Shown here piece after piece: positions 24,888-32,653 of a stretch of DNA of 61,145 bases (positions within the stretch are counted from its first letter, which is position 1; each line of letters begins with the position of its first letter). The notes below the pieces were generated by a model. The model did no database searches, was not told the origin of the DNA, and worked only from the letters and a program-made list of their open reading frames with translations. The stretch covers positions 1 to 61,145 of the forward strand of contig JAHEND010000005.1 in NCBI GenBank assembly GCA_024643325.1, written 5' to 3'. The position numbers and the translations under genes are program-made. This stretch comes from Sediminicola sp. (GTDB taxonomy: Bacteria > Bacteroidota > Bacteroidia > Flavobacteriales > Flavobacteriaceae).

Positions 24888-25616
24888 ATGTCCAATAGAC
24901 TTGTTATTATTCCCACCTATAATGAGATTGAAAATATTAGTCAAATCATTGCGGCTGTTTTTGAACTTCCCTTAGATTTCCACGTTCTGATTGTAGACGA
25001 CGGATCTCCTGATGGAACAGCAATACAAGTAAAATCACTACAAAACCAGTACCCTGGAAAGCTATTTATAGAAGAAAGGACAGGTAAAGGAGGCTTAGGG
25101 ACTGCTTATATTCACGGATTTAAGTGGGCTTTAAAAAAACATTACGACTACATTTTTGAAATGGATGCAGACTTTTCTCATCCACCAAAGGATCTTATAG
25201 CCTTATTTGAAGCCTGCGATCAAGGAGCAGATCTATCTGTAGGCTCTAGGTATAAAAAGGGAATTAATGTAGTGAATTGGCCATTATACAGAATTTTAAT
25301 CTCCTACGGAGCGTCTTTTTATGTGAAACTTATTACAGGAATGAGGGTACACGACCCAACTGCAGGATTTGTCTGTTACACCAGAAGCGTTCTGGAAGCC
25401 ATTCCTTTGGATCGGGTGCGATTTGTTGGATATGCCTTCCAAATAGAAATGAAATTTAGGGCACATGTTTTAGGTTTTGCCATTGAAGAAGTTCCAATTG
25501 TTTTTAAAGACAGGGAGTTGGGGAAATCAAAGATGAGTAGCGCCATAGTTGGTGAAGCTATTATTGGCGTTTTAAAGCTCAAATGGCAAAGTATTTTTAA
25601 TAAAAAAAATTTTTAA
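24888..25616 (+). CDS. Polyprenol monophosphomannose synthase (GT2)
   Basis: A 242-residue GT2 glycosyltransferase of the Dpm1 type, which transfers mannose from GDP-mannose to polyprenyl phosphate at the cytosolic face. Conserved motifs are VIIPTYNEIENI near the N-terminus, HVLIVDDGSPDGTA (nucleotide binding), FEMDADFSHPPKDL (the DxD-like metal site) and GFVCYTRSVLEAI. The single-domain length with no membrane helices fits bacterial synthases. It is divergent from the GT39 gene, and dihydroorotase follows with a 1-base gap. Confidence 0.92.
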   Translation: MSNRLVIIPTYNEIENISQIIAAVFELPLDFHVLIVDDGSPDGTAIQVKSLQNQYPGKLFIEERTGKGGLGTAYIHGFKWALKKHYDYIFEMDADFSHPPKDLIALFEACDQGADLSVGSRYKKGINVVNWPLYRILISYGASFYVKLITGMRVHDPTAGFVCYTRSVLEAIPLDRVRFVGYAFQIEMKFRAHVLGFAIEEVPIVFKDRELGKSKMSSAIVGEAIIGVLKLKWQSIFNKKNF

Positions 25617-25617
25617 A

Positions 25618-26955
25618 ATGGGGTATACGATTATAAAGAATGGAACTTTAGTTAATGAGGGTTTGGCCTTTCAGGCCGACGTCTTAATCAAAGACCACTT
25701 TATTGAAAAGATAGGTAAAGATCTTTCTCATCCAAATGCTACTGTAGTAGAGGCAAATGGCATGTGGGTGTTACCAGGAATTATAGACGATCAAGTCCAT
25801 TTTAGAGAACCGGGTCTTACGCATAAAGGCACCATTTATTCGGAGAGTAGGGCAGCTGTGGCAGGAGGCATAACGACCTTTATGGAACAACCAAACACCA
25901 ACCCGCAAACCACAACAATTGAAGCCTTAGAGGCTAAGTTTGTTTTAGGAGCACAAAGCTCCTTTGCCAATTACGCCTTCCCGTTTGGTGGGACCAATGA
26001 CAATTTAGAGGAATTAAAGCGTTTGGATAAAAACGCTACTTCTAATGTAAAGTTATTTTTGGGATCCTCTACGGGGAATATGCTCGTAGACAACGAAAAA
26101 GTATTAGAAGGCATCTTTAAAAACACCGAATTGGTGATTTGCACCCATTGTGAAGACGAAGGGACCATTAGGGCAAATATGGCCGCTTTTACTGAACGTT
26201 ACGGTGAAGACATCCCTATGGATGCTCACCCTAAAATTCGCTCAGAAGAAGCCTGTTATTTGTCTTCCTCAAAAGCCGTTGCACTGGCTAAAGAAACTGG
26301 CGCAAGGCTACACGTTTTTCACCTCTCTACAGCGAAAGAAACGGCCTTATTTAGAAATGACATTCCATTAAAAGAAAAAAAAATTACTGCAGAGGTGTGT
26401 TTACACCACCTTTGGTTTTCAGAGGAGGATTATGCAGAGAAAGGAAGCTTAATTAAATGGAATCCAGCGGTTAAAACAGCCAAAGACAGATCAGGTTTAT
26501 GGGAAGCCTTATTAGATGATCGCATAGATATAATCGCAACAGATCACGCCCCCCATACTTTAGAAGAAAAACAGCAGAAGTATGCCAAAGCACCATCTGG
26601 AGGCCCACTTGTACAACATGCATTGGTAGGTATGTTGGAAAAAGTAAATCAAGGGATGCTGTCTTTGCCAACAATGGTTCAGAAGATGTGTCACAACCCA
26701 GCTATTCTATTCAATATTGACAGACGAGGCTATTTAAGAGAAGGGTACTATGCAGACTTGGTTTTGGTAAAACCCAACAGCCCTTGGACTGTAAGTGCTG
26801 AAAATATTGTCGCCTTATGTGGCTGGTCTCCTTTTACAGGGACGCGTTTTTCAAATAGCGTTCACAAAACATTTGTCAACGGGCACTTGGCTTATGACAA
26901 TGGATTGATTAGTAATCATAAAAATGCCATGAGACTTAATTTTAAAAGAGATTAA
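25618..26955 (+). CDS. pyrC: Dihydroorotase (class I type) with altered HxH motif
   Basis: Dihydroorotase interconverts carbamoyl aspartate and dihydroorotate in pyrimidine synthesis. The 445-residue amidohydrolase fold is complete, with CTHCEDE, HVFHLSTAKETALF and IATDHAPHT, which supply other metal ligands, and a C-terminal beta-sandwich. The first metal motif reads DDQVHFREPG, so the usual first His of H-x-H is Gln59 while His61 remains. I recall the same form in other Bacteroidota enzymes, so it is probably a lineage feature. It follows the mannosyltransferase by 1 base and precedes the DUF4296 lipoprotein by 1 base. Confidence 0.88.
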   Translation: MGYTIIKNGTLVNEGLAFQADVLIKDHFIEKIGKDLSHPNATVVEANGMWVLPGIIDDQVHFREPGLTHKGTIYSESRAAVAGGITTFMEQPNTNPQTTTIEALEAKFVLGAQSSFANYAFPFGGTNDNLEELKRLDKNATSNVKLFLGSSTGNMLVDNEKVLEGIFKNTELVICTHCEDEGTIRANMAAFTERYGEDIPMDAHPKIRSEEACYLSSSKAVALAKETGARLHVFHLSTAKETALFRNDIPLKEKKITAEVCLHHLWFSEEDYAEKGSLIKWNPAVKTAKDRSGLWEALLDDRIDIIATDHAPHTLEEKQQKYAKAPSGGPLVQHALVGMLEKVNQGMLSLPTMVQKMCHNPAILFNIDRRGYLREGYYADLVLVKPNSPWTVSAENIVALCGWSPFTGTRFSNSVHKTFVNGHLAYDNGLISNHKNAMRLNFKRD

Positions 26956-26956
26956 T

Positions 26957-27316
26957 ATGAAGCAACTGTTCTTTTTCACCCTACTTTATTTAGTGCTTTC
27001 TTGTAGCAACCAAGTAGTGCCTAAACCAGAAAGAGTGTTGTCTTTGGATCAGATGGAATCTATAGTATATGACATGGCCGTCTTAAATGCAGCAGTAACT
27101 GCAGACAGGTCTCAGTTCAAAGAGCAATCTATTACTCCATTGGGATACATTTATAAAAAGTACGATATAGACAGTACAGTGTACGCTCAAAATGACTTGT
27201 ATTACGCCTCAAAGCCATTACAATACGAAATGATATATCGCAGGGTAGAGAAACGCCTACAGGCCTTAAAAACTAATTACGACGAGGCCGCTAAAGCTTC
27301 TAGCGCTCTGGAATAA
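26957..27316 (+). CDS. DUF4296 lipoprotein
   Basis: A 119-residue protein with a signal peptide and lipobox (LVLSC, Cys16) followed by a helical domain, recognised as DUF4296. It starts 1 base after dihydroorotase, the last gene of the mannosyltransferase-pyrC-DUF4296 unit, an arrangement common in flavobacteria. Predicted to be anchored in an envelope membrane facing the periplasm. Function unknown. Confidence 0.82.
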   Translation: MKQLFFFTLLYLVLSCSNQVVPKPERVLSLDQMESIVYDMAVLNAAVTADRSQFKEQSITPLGYIYKKYDIDSTVYAQNDLYYASKPLQYEMIYRRVEKRLQALKTNYDEAAKASSALE

Positions 27317-27327
27317 TTGAAGTTCCT

Positions 27328-28335
27328 TTATGGAATATTGTTTTTAAATAGGATACAACATTCTGCTATTACTTTTTTAATAGGGGTATACTCCATATTT
27401 AATTTTTGACTGGATTTACTGGAATCGTAAAAATCTCTAGACCTGAGCCCTTTTAGGGTGTGTTTTGTTATTTTTCTGTCGCCCTTAAAAAACAAGCCTT
27501 TAATAAAATCTAAGCGCCAAAGGATTTCAAGGACCCAAAAAGGCAGTTTATAGGTTGGTTTTTTTAGCCTAAATCCATCTGCCATGTATCCAAATAACTC
27601 CTTATAAGAAATATTTTCTGACACGCAAATAAAACGTTCTCCCCATTTTTTTGTTTTAACACTGAGTAGCATGGCGTTCACAACATCCTTAACTCCAACG
27701 AAACCTGAGCCACCAGGAAAATAGAACGGACTCCCTTTTTGAGCAAATGAAAACAATTTACCACTCCCTTTTTTCCAAAACCCAGGGCCGAGAATTACAC
27801 CGGGGTTTACAATGGAGGCAGAAAGTCCTTCCCAAATACCCCTCCACACTTCTAGTTCTGCTTCATACTTTGTTAGGGCGTATACATTTGGATCGCTAAT
27901 ATTCCAATCTGTCTCCTCTGTAATGTGCTTTTGGGTATCTGATTTTCCAAGTGCAGCAATGGAACTCACATAACAAAAAGCACCCACCTTGAAGTCTAAG
28001 GCAAGATTTACCATATTAGCTGTTCCTATAACATTGACAGATTTAAGGGTTTTGTATGCACTGGGATCAAAGGAGATGTGGGCAGCACAGTGATATACCG
28101 TGTTAACTTCTTTAAAAGCAAAGCTTAGTCCCTCTAGGTCCAATATATCTCCAAGCACCCATTCTATGGTCTTATATCGAGCTAAATTAAGGTCGCCGTA
28201 TGAAATAAATAATTTCTTTACGGCCTCTAATCCTTTTACGTCTCTGTAAATGGCCCTACACAGCTGACGGTCTTCACATAGACTAAAAAGAAGATGAGCA
28301 CCTACCAAGCCGGTACCTCCAGTAACGAGTATCAT
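27328..28335 (-). CDS. NAD-dependent epimerase/dehydratase family protein
   Basis: A 335-residue extended short-chain dehydrogenase. The Rossmann motif is ILVTGGTGLVGAHLL; VYHCAAHISFDPSAYK and the catalytic YALTKYEAELEVW (Tyr-x-x-x-Lys) follow, with VSSIAALGKS supplying the Ser region. The substrate domain resembles dihydroflavonol-reductase/3-beta-HSD-type members rather than sugar-nucleotide epimerases. Its promoter box ends 5 bases before the ATG, so its mRNA is probably leaderless. It is head to head with the LuxE-like gene, 39 bases apart. Substrate unknown. Confidence 0.85.
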   Translation of the reverse strand: MILVTGGTGLVGAHLLFSLCEDRQLCRAIYRDVKGLEAVKKLFISYGDLNLARYKTIEWVLGDILDLEGLSFAFKEVNTVYHCAAHISFDPSAYKTLKSVNVIGTANMVNLALDFKVGAFCYVSSIAALGKSDTQKHITEETDWNISDPNVYALTKYEAELEVWRGIWEGLSASIVNPGVILGPGFWKKGSGKLFSFAQKGSPFYFPGGSGFVGVKDVVNAMLLSVKTKKWGERFICVSENISYKELFGYMADGFRLKKPTYKLPFWVLEILWRLDFIKGLFFKGDRKITKHTLKGLRSRDFYDSSKSSQKLNMEYTPIKKVIAECCILFKNNIP

Positions 28336-28340
28336 ATTCT

Positions 28341-28348
28341 CAAAATTA
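28341..28348 (-). promoter_or_regulatory. -7 box giving a leaderless epimerase mRNA
   Basis: The minus strand reads TAATTTTG, a TAnnTTTG match. Only 5 bases separate it from the ATG at 28335, so transcription would start at or next to the start codon. Confidence 0.5.
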
Positions 28349-28362
28349 CGTTTTTTATTCCC

Positions 28363-28370
28363 TATTTTTG
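28363..28370 (+). promoter_or_regulatory. -7 box giving a leaderless LuxE-like mRNA
   Basis: TATTTTTG matches TAnnTTTG with only 4 bases to the ATG at 28375. This supports 28375 as the true start, because a start further upstream would lie before the promoter. Confidence 0.55.
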
Positions 28371-28374
28371 CACC

Positions 28375-29412
28375 ATGAAAGCTATTTTTCCTACTCCTTT
28401 TTCATTAGAAAATACCCAAGAGGCATTTAAAGCCTACGCTTTGGAATTATTTGCATTTCAATATAAATACAATAGGGTATACCACGAATTTTGTAGCTTA
28501 CTCAAAAAGACTCCTGAGCACGTTCAAACCATTGAGGACATTCCCTTTTTACCTATCTCATTCTTTAAGACTCACCAGGTTATTACACAGATGCCTTTTG
28601 AACCGGCAACAGCTTTTTCTGAGACAAAATCTATAGATAAAAAAAAAGCGTCTGCGTTTTGTTTTACCTCTAGTGGCACTACTGGATCTGAAACATCAAA
28701 GCATTATGTTCCCGACTTATCGCTATATGAAGCCAGCTACATGACTGCTTTTGAGAGTTTTTATGGCCCTGTAGAAAACTACTGTGTATTGGCTTTATTG
28801 CCTGCTTATTTAGAAAGAGAGGGGTCTTCTTTAATTTATATGGCAGAAGATCTCATTGCAAAGAGCGGTCACCCTCAATCTGGTTTCTACCTGCATAACC
28901 ACGAAGCGCTCTATAAAACTTTATTAGAATTGGAGTCCAAAAATACACCTGTATTTTTGATCGGGGTTTCTTTTGCTTTACTGGATTTTAGCGAAAAATA
29001 TTCCATGTCTTTAAAAAACACTATTGTGATGGAAACTGGAGGCATGAAAGGTAGGCGAAAAGAAATGATCAGGGAGGCGCTTCATGAAAATTTAACCAAG
29101 GGTTTTGGTGTTTCCAAAATTCATTCAGAATACGGAATGACAGAGCTTTTGTCTCAGGCCTACTCCAATGGAGACGGTATTTTTAATACACCTCCATGGA
29201 TGAAAATACTGATAAGAGATACGGAAGACCCCTTTAACTTTGTGGGTGACGGAAAAACAGGAGGCGTTAACGTCATTGACTTTGCCAACATACACTCCTG
29301 TGCATTTATTGCCACCCAAGATCTAGGAAAGACTATTAAAAATAAAGGCTTCTCTATCTTAGGTCGTTTTGACAATGCCGCTATTAGGGGTTGCAATTTA
29401 TTGGTACCCTAG
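28375..29412 (+). CDS. LuxE/PaaK-type acyl-protein synthetase-like enzyme
   Basis: The adenylate-forming-like fold is shown by FCFTSSGTTGSETSKHYV (P-loop-like Ser/Thr/Gly block) and IHSEYGMTELLSQAYSNGDG. The closest known type is LuxE, which activates fatty acids for transfer to a reductase, and PaaK-like CoA ligases. No luxC/luxD is adjacent, so bioluminescence is not implied. I chose the ATG at 28375 (345 residues) because the promoter box lies just before it; a longer frame from 28294 would read through both promoters. It is divergent from the epimerase/reductase gene, which could act on the same acyl substrate. Confidence 0.85.
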   Translation: MKAIFPTPFSLENTQEAFKAYALELFAFQYKYNRVYHEFCSLLKKTPEHVQTIEDIPFLPISFFKTHQVITQMPFEPATAFSETKSIDKKKASAFCFTSSGTTGSETSKHYVPDLSLYEASYMTAFESFYGPVENYCVLALLPAYLEREGSSLIYMAEDLIAKSGHPQSGFYLHNHEALYKTLLELESKNTPVFLIGVSFALLDFSEKYSMSLKNTIVMETGGMKGRRKEMIREALHENLTKGFGVSKIHSEYGMTELLSQAYSNGDGIFNTPPWMKILIRDTEDPFNFVGDGKTGGVNVIDFANIHSCAFIATQDLGKTIKNKGFSILGRFDNAAIRGCNLLVP

Positions 29413-29495
29413 ATTTTTAGCCAATACTAACTTTGGTATTAACTGTAATCTAATGGCAAAAGGGTTTTCTGTGAGGCAGATAGTATTCTAGAACG

Positions 29496-30791
29496 TTATT
29501 CAAAAACTAATATAAAGTAGTTCTTTTTTCCCCTTTGCAGCAACACATACTTCTGATCAATCAGGTCTTTTTGACTAATTAAATACGTTTCTCCAACCTT
29601 TTCTTTGTTTACAGAAATAGCGTTTTGTTTTAATTCCCTTCTGGCATCGCCATTGGATTTTAAAAAGCCAGTTTCAGCAGATAAAGCTGCGATCATATCC
29701 AATCCGTTTTCCAAATTTGAAAAAGGAAGTTCCGCCTGAGGAACCCCTTCAAAAACCGCTAAAAAGGTTTGTGTATCTAAGGCTTTTACCGCTTCTGCAG
29801 TAGTTTTCCCAAATAAAATATCACTGGCTTTTACGGCATTTTCATAAGCCTCATGACCGTGTACAGCTGTAGTTACTTCCTTGGCAAGATTTTTTTGAAG
29901 CAGCCTTAAATGAGGTGCCTTTTGGTGATCAGCAACCAATTTTGAAATGGTTTCTTGGTCTAATAAGGTAAATATTTTAATGTATTTCTCTGCATCTAGA
30001 TCGGAGGTGTTTAGCCAATATTGGAAAAATGCATATGGAGAGGTTCTGTTAGCGTCTAACCAAATGTTACCCCCTTCTGTTTTCCCAAATTTGGTTCCGT
30101 CTGCTTTAGTAATCAGTGGGCAAGTTAATGCGTATCCTTTACCTCCTCCAATCCTCCTGATGAGTTCCGTTCCGGTAGTGATATTTCCCCACTGGTCAGA
30201 TCCACCCATTTGCAAGGTGCACTGGAAGTTTTTATACAGGTGTAAAAAGTCATAACCTTGTACCAATTGATAGGTAAATTCAGTAAATGACATGCCCTCA
30301 GCAGCTTCTGAGGAAAGTCTTTTTTTTACAGAGTCTTTGGCCATCATATAGTTTACTGTAATATGCTTACCTACGTCTCTGATAAAGGATAGAAAAGAAA
30401 AATCTTTCATCCAGTCGTAATTATTTACAAGAACGGCTGCATTAGGCGCCTGTGAATCAAAGTCTAAAAATCTGGACAGTTGTTCTTTTAAAGCGGCCTG
30501 GTTGTGTCTTAGGGTGGCTTCATCCAGTAAATTTCGCTCATTTGATTTTCCTGACGGATCCCCAATCATTCCTGTCGCTCCACCAATTAATGCATAGGGT
30601 TTATGACCCGCAATTTGAAAATGCTTTAATAGCATAACCCCTACTAAGTGACCAATATGTAAAGAGTCAGCAGTAGGATCTATACCCATATATGCAGCGC
30701 GCATTTCACTTAATAAGTGTTCCTCAGTTTCGGGCATGACGTCGTGCAACATACCCCTCCATTTCAATTCAGCAATAAAATTTGTAAGCAT
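29496..30791 (-). CDS. tyrS: Tyrosyl-tRNA synthetase
   Basis: It charges tRNA-Tyr in the cytosol. The 431-residue protein has the HIGH motif in [20 protein letters not shown], the KMSKS-type motif [10 protein letters not shown], and a C-terminal S4 RNA-binding domain (about 360-431, [20 protein letters not shown]). A TAnnTTTG box lies 27 bases before its start. It converges with the LuxE-like gene; the 83-base gap between them shows only weak hairpin potential. Confidence 0.97.
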   Translation of the reverse strand: MLTNFIAELKWRGMLHDVMPETEEHLLSEMRAAYMGIDPTADSLHIGHLVGVMLLKHFQIAGHKPYALIGGATGMIGDPSGKSNERNLLDEATLRHNQAALKEQLSRFLDFDSQAPNAAVLVNNYDWMKDFSFLSFIRDVGKHITVNYMMAKDSVKKRLSSEAAEGMSFTEFTYQLVQGYDFLHLYKNFQCTLQMGGSDQWGNITTGTELIRRIGGGKGYALTCPLITKADGTKFGKTEGGNIWLDANRTSPYAFFQYWLNTSDLDAEKYIKIFTLLDQETISKLVADHQKAPHLRLLQKNLAKEVTTAVHGHEAYENAVKASDILFGKTTAEAVKALDTQTFLAVFEGVPQAELPFSNLENGLDMIAALSAETGFLKSNGDARRELKQNAISVNKEKVGETYLISQKDLIDQKYVLLQRGKKNYFILVFE

Positions 30792-30818
30792 TCTCAGTTC
30801 TATGAAAGATTAGAAACA

Positions 30819-30826
30819 CAAATATA
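30819..30826 (-). promoter_or_regulatory. -7 promoter box of tyrS
   Basis: The minus strand reads TATATTTG, matching TAnnTTTG, 27 bases before the tyrS ATG. Confidence 0.5.
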
Positions 30827-30880
30827 ACTTTTATTCGAAAGAAAATCCGGAGAGGATGGGTGGAAAATAGGCAGGAAAAT

Positions 30881-31186
30881 TTATTTGATCACTAGTTTCC
30901 TAGTGCTACTTTTTGCTTCAGCAAAGATTTTTATCACGTAAATACCAGGCTTGATCTTTGGTAGGGCCAACTCTTTTGTTTTGATGATTTTTTCAAGTAC
31001 CGGAGTTCCAAATACGTCAAATAAAATAATTTTTTTTGGGGCTACAAGGTCTGTCTCAATAAAGACTTTGCCTTGGGTCACTGGATTGGGATAAATCTTT
31101 AGTCCAGGAATTTCTGCAGACTTATTTTGCTGTGCAAAACCAGCAGCAAACACAAAGAATAAAAGTATGTAGAGGACTTTTTTCAA
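30881..31186 (-). CDS. Stand-alone T9SS type A sorting-domain protein
   Basis: A 101-residue secreted protein. After a signal peptide (1-18, ending AGFAQ) and a linker of about 10 residues, nearly the whole rest is a T9SS C-terminal sorting domain: LKIYPNPVTQGKVFIE, then KIILFDVFGTPV and LPKIKPGIYVIKIF, ending in KLVIK. Such domains normally sit at the end of large adhesins or enzymes and direct them through the type IX machine to the cell surface. There is no visible cargo here. It lies 159 bases after a beta-helix lipoprotein gene on the same strand, with a terminator-like hairpin in the gap. Confidence 0.85.
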   Translation of the reverse strand: MKKVLYILLFFVFAAGFAQQNKSAEIPGLKIYPNPVTQGKVFIETDLVAPKKIILFDVFGTPVLEKIIKTKELALPKIKPGIYVIKIFAEAKSSTRKLVIK

Positions 31187-31276
31187 AAAAAATATTTTTA
31201 ATACAATAAAGATACATTTTTTTTGTTACGCTAATCTTAATTAGTTGTTAACGAGTCTCTTGATTTGTGCTGAGAG

Positions 31277-31310
31277 CAAAAAAACCCAGCTGGAAGCCGG
31301 GTTTTAAAAA
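31277..31310 (-). terminator. Terminator after the beta-helix lipoprotein gene
   Basis: On the minus strand, ACCCGGCT and AGCTGGGT pair (one G-T) and are followed by a run of seven T. It lies about 35 bases past the stop of the gene at 31346. Confidence 0.75.
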
Positions 31311-31345
31311 CTAAATAATAAAAGCTAAATGATGTTTTTAGGTCA

Positions 31346-32560
31346 TTATAGGCCTTTGGTCCAGCCAGCTGTCCAAGCAGGAGCGGCAGCGCCATTTCCA
31401 GCGCCAGTATTTTCTCCTACTGTAATAAAGTTTTGAGTAGCTCCTGTGTAATCTGAAGTTTTATAGCCATCAACAGGGGTGTCAAACTGCATTGGATTTA
31501 TAACTAAATCTCCAGCTTCAATTCTGTTGGCTGCATCAGTATCCGTATCTTTTACTTTAACTCCTAGGTTAATTCCTTTAGTGTAAAAGTTGTTGATTGT
31601 GAATTTTCCACCACCTTCTTTGAAATATAGAGCACCTTCTGTTACAGGACCTACTACGGTAATGTTTGAAAGTGTTGTTGTTGTTAGTGGTGTTACACTA
31701 CTGTTGTCTCCATTGTTAGATCCTTCAATACCGGCTTTAGCAGCTCCTGAGATATACCAGTATTCTCCATTGCCTTGCCATCCGTCTGCGAAGTCAATAC
31801 CATCATCTTCAGAATTGGTAGATACTAAATATTTACCGTTTACTGTTCCGCCAAAGAATTCAATACCGTCGTCTCCACCGTTGTAAGATTGAACATATTC
31901 TACTGTGGTTCCAGAACCTACCCCAAAGAAAGATACTCCGTTAAATTCTTTAGAAGAATTAAATGCAGCTCCTGTGTATTCAACTCTAAGGTATTTAAGT
32001 ACGCCAGAATTATCATCTGAAACAGTTCCACCATAAGTAAGGTCTCCTACTTCAGACGTAGCCGTACTACCAACATTGGTTGGTGCTTTTCCACAAAGTA
32101 CTAAACCACCCCAGTCACTAGAGGTAGGGTTGGCTGATCCAGAAGTCATTACAACTGGATTAGCTGCGGTACCGTTAGCGAATATCTGACCTCCTTGTGC
32201 CACAGCAATATAAGAAGAGGTTCCACCAGTAGCTATAATGACAGTTCCCGCAGGAATGGTTAATTTACCACCATCTTTAATAATATATGCCCCTGTTAGA
32301 TTGTATGATTTAGAAGCGTCTAATGTTTTAGCTTCTGAAAGTTCTCCTTCTAAATTTTCTCCAGTAGTATCTGGCGTGTTGTCCCCAGGCACCTCTGGTC
32401 CAGGACAAGTCACACCTGTAGAACCACCACAATCTATTCCAGTTTCGTTCCCATTTTGAATACCGTCATTGTCTGTGTTTGGTGTTTCATCCTTAGAACA
32501 TGATGCAATTAATGTAACTATCGATAGGAAGGCTACATATTTTAAAATAGTTTTTTTCAT
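31346..32560 (-). CDS. Surface beta-helix lipoprotein linked to a TonB receptor
   Basis: A 404-residue lipoprotein (lipobox IASC, Cys21, followed by SKDE, an acidic stretch like surface-export signals described for Bacteroidota lipoproteins). A short Cys-containing linker NGNETGIDCGG (residues 35-55) leads into a right-handed parallel beta-helix (about 80-360) rich in Gly/Asn/Thr turns; GGKLTIPAGTVIIATGGTSS and GGDDGIEFFGG are typical rungs. Relatives are often mislabelled as multidrug transporters. It follows the TonB receptor by 93 bases on the same strand and probably acts with it as a binding partner in place of SusD. Ligand unknown. Confidence 0.8.
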   Translation of the reverse strand: MKKTILKYVAFLSIVTLIASCSKDETPNTDNDGIQNGNETGIDCGGSTGVTCPGPEVPGDNTPDTTGENLEGELSEAKTLDASKSYNLTGAYIIKDGGKLTIPAGTVIIATGGTSSYIAVAQGGQIFANGTAANPVVMTSGSANPTSSDWGGLVLCGKAPTNVGSTATSEVGDLTYGGTVSDDNSGVLKYLRVEYTGAAFNSSKEFNGVSFFGVGSGTTVEYVQSYNGGDDGIEFFGGTVNGKYLVSTNSEDDGIDFADGWQGNGEYWYISGAAKAGIEGSNNGDNSSVTPLTTTTLSNITVVGPVTEGALYFKEGGGKFTINNFYTKGINLGVKVKDTDTDAANRIEAGDLVINPMQFDTPVDGYKTSDYTGATQNFITVGENTGAGNGAAAPAWTAGWTKGL

Positions 32561-32653
32561 TTTTAGGTTGTATTAAATTTCTTTAACAAAAGAACGACCA
32601 CTAGTTAAAGTAGCCGTTAATGTGGTTTTATCAATATGTAATCCTTGTATTAA

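Noticed and set aside
28294..28374. N-terminal extension of the LuxE-like protein
   Set aside because: It would start upstream of the promoter box and inside the divergent gene; the ATG at 28375 matches the conserved start.
28375..29412. Evidence for bioluminescence genes (LuxE)
   Set aside because: No luxA, luxB, luxC or luxD is nearby; LuxE/PaaK-like proteins occur in many non-luminous bacteria.
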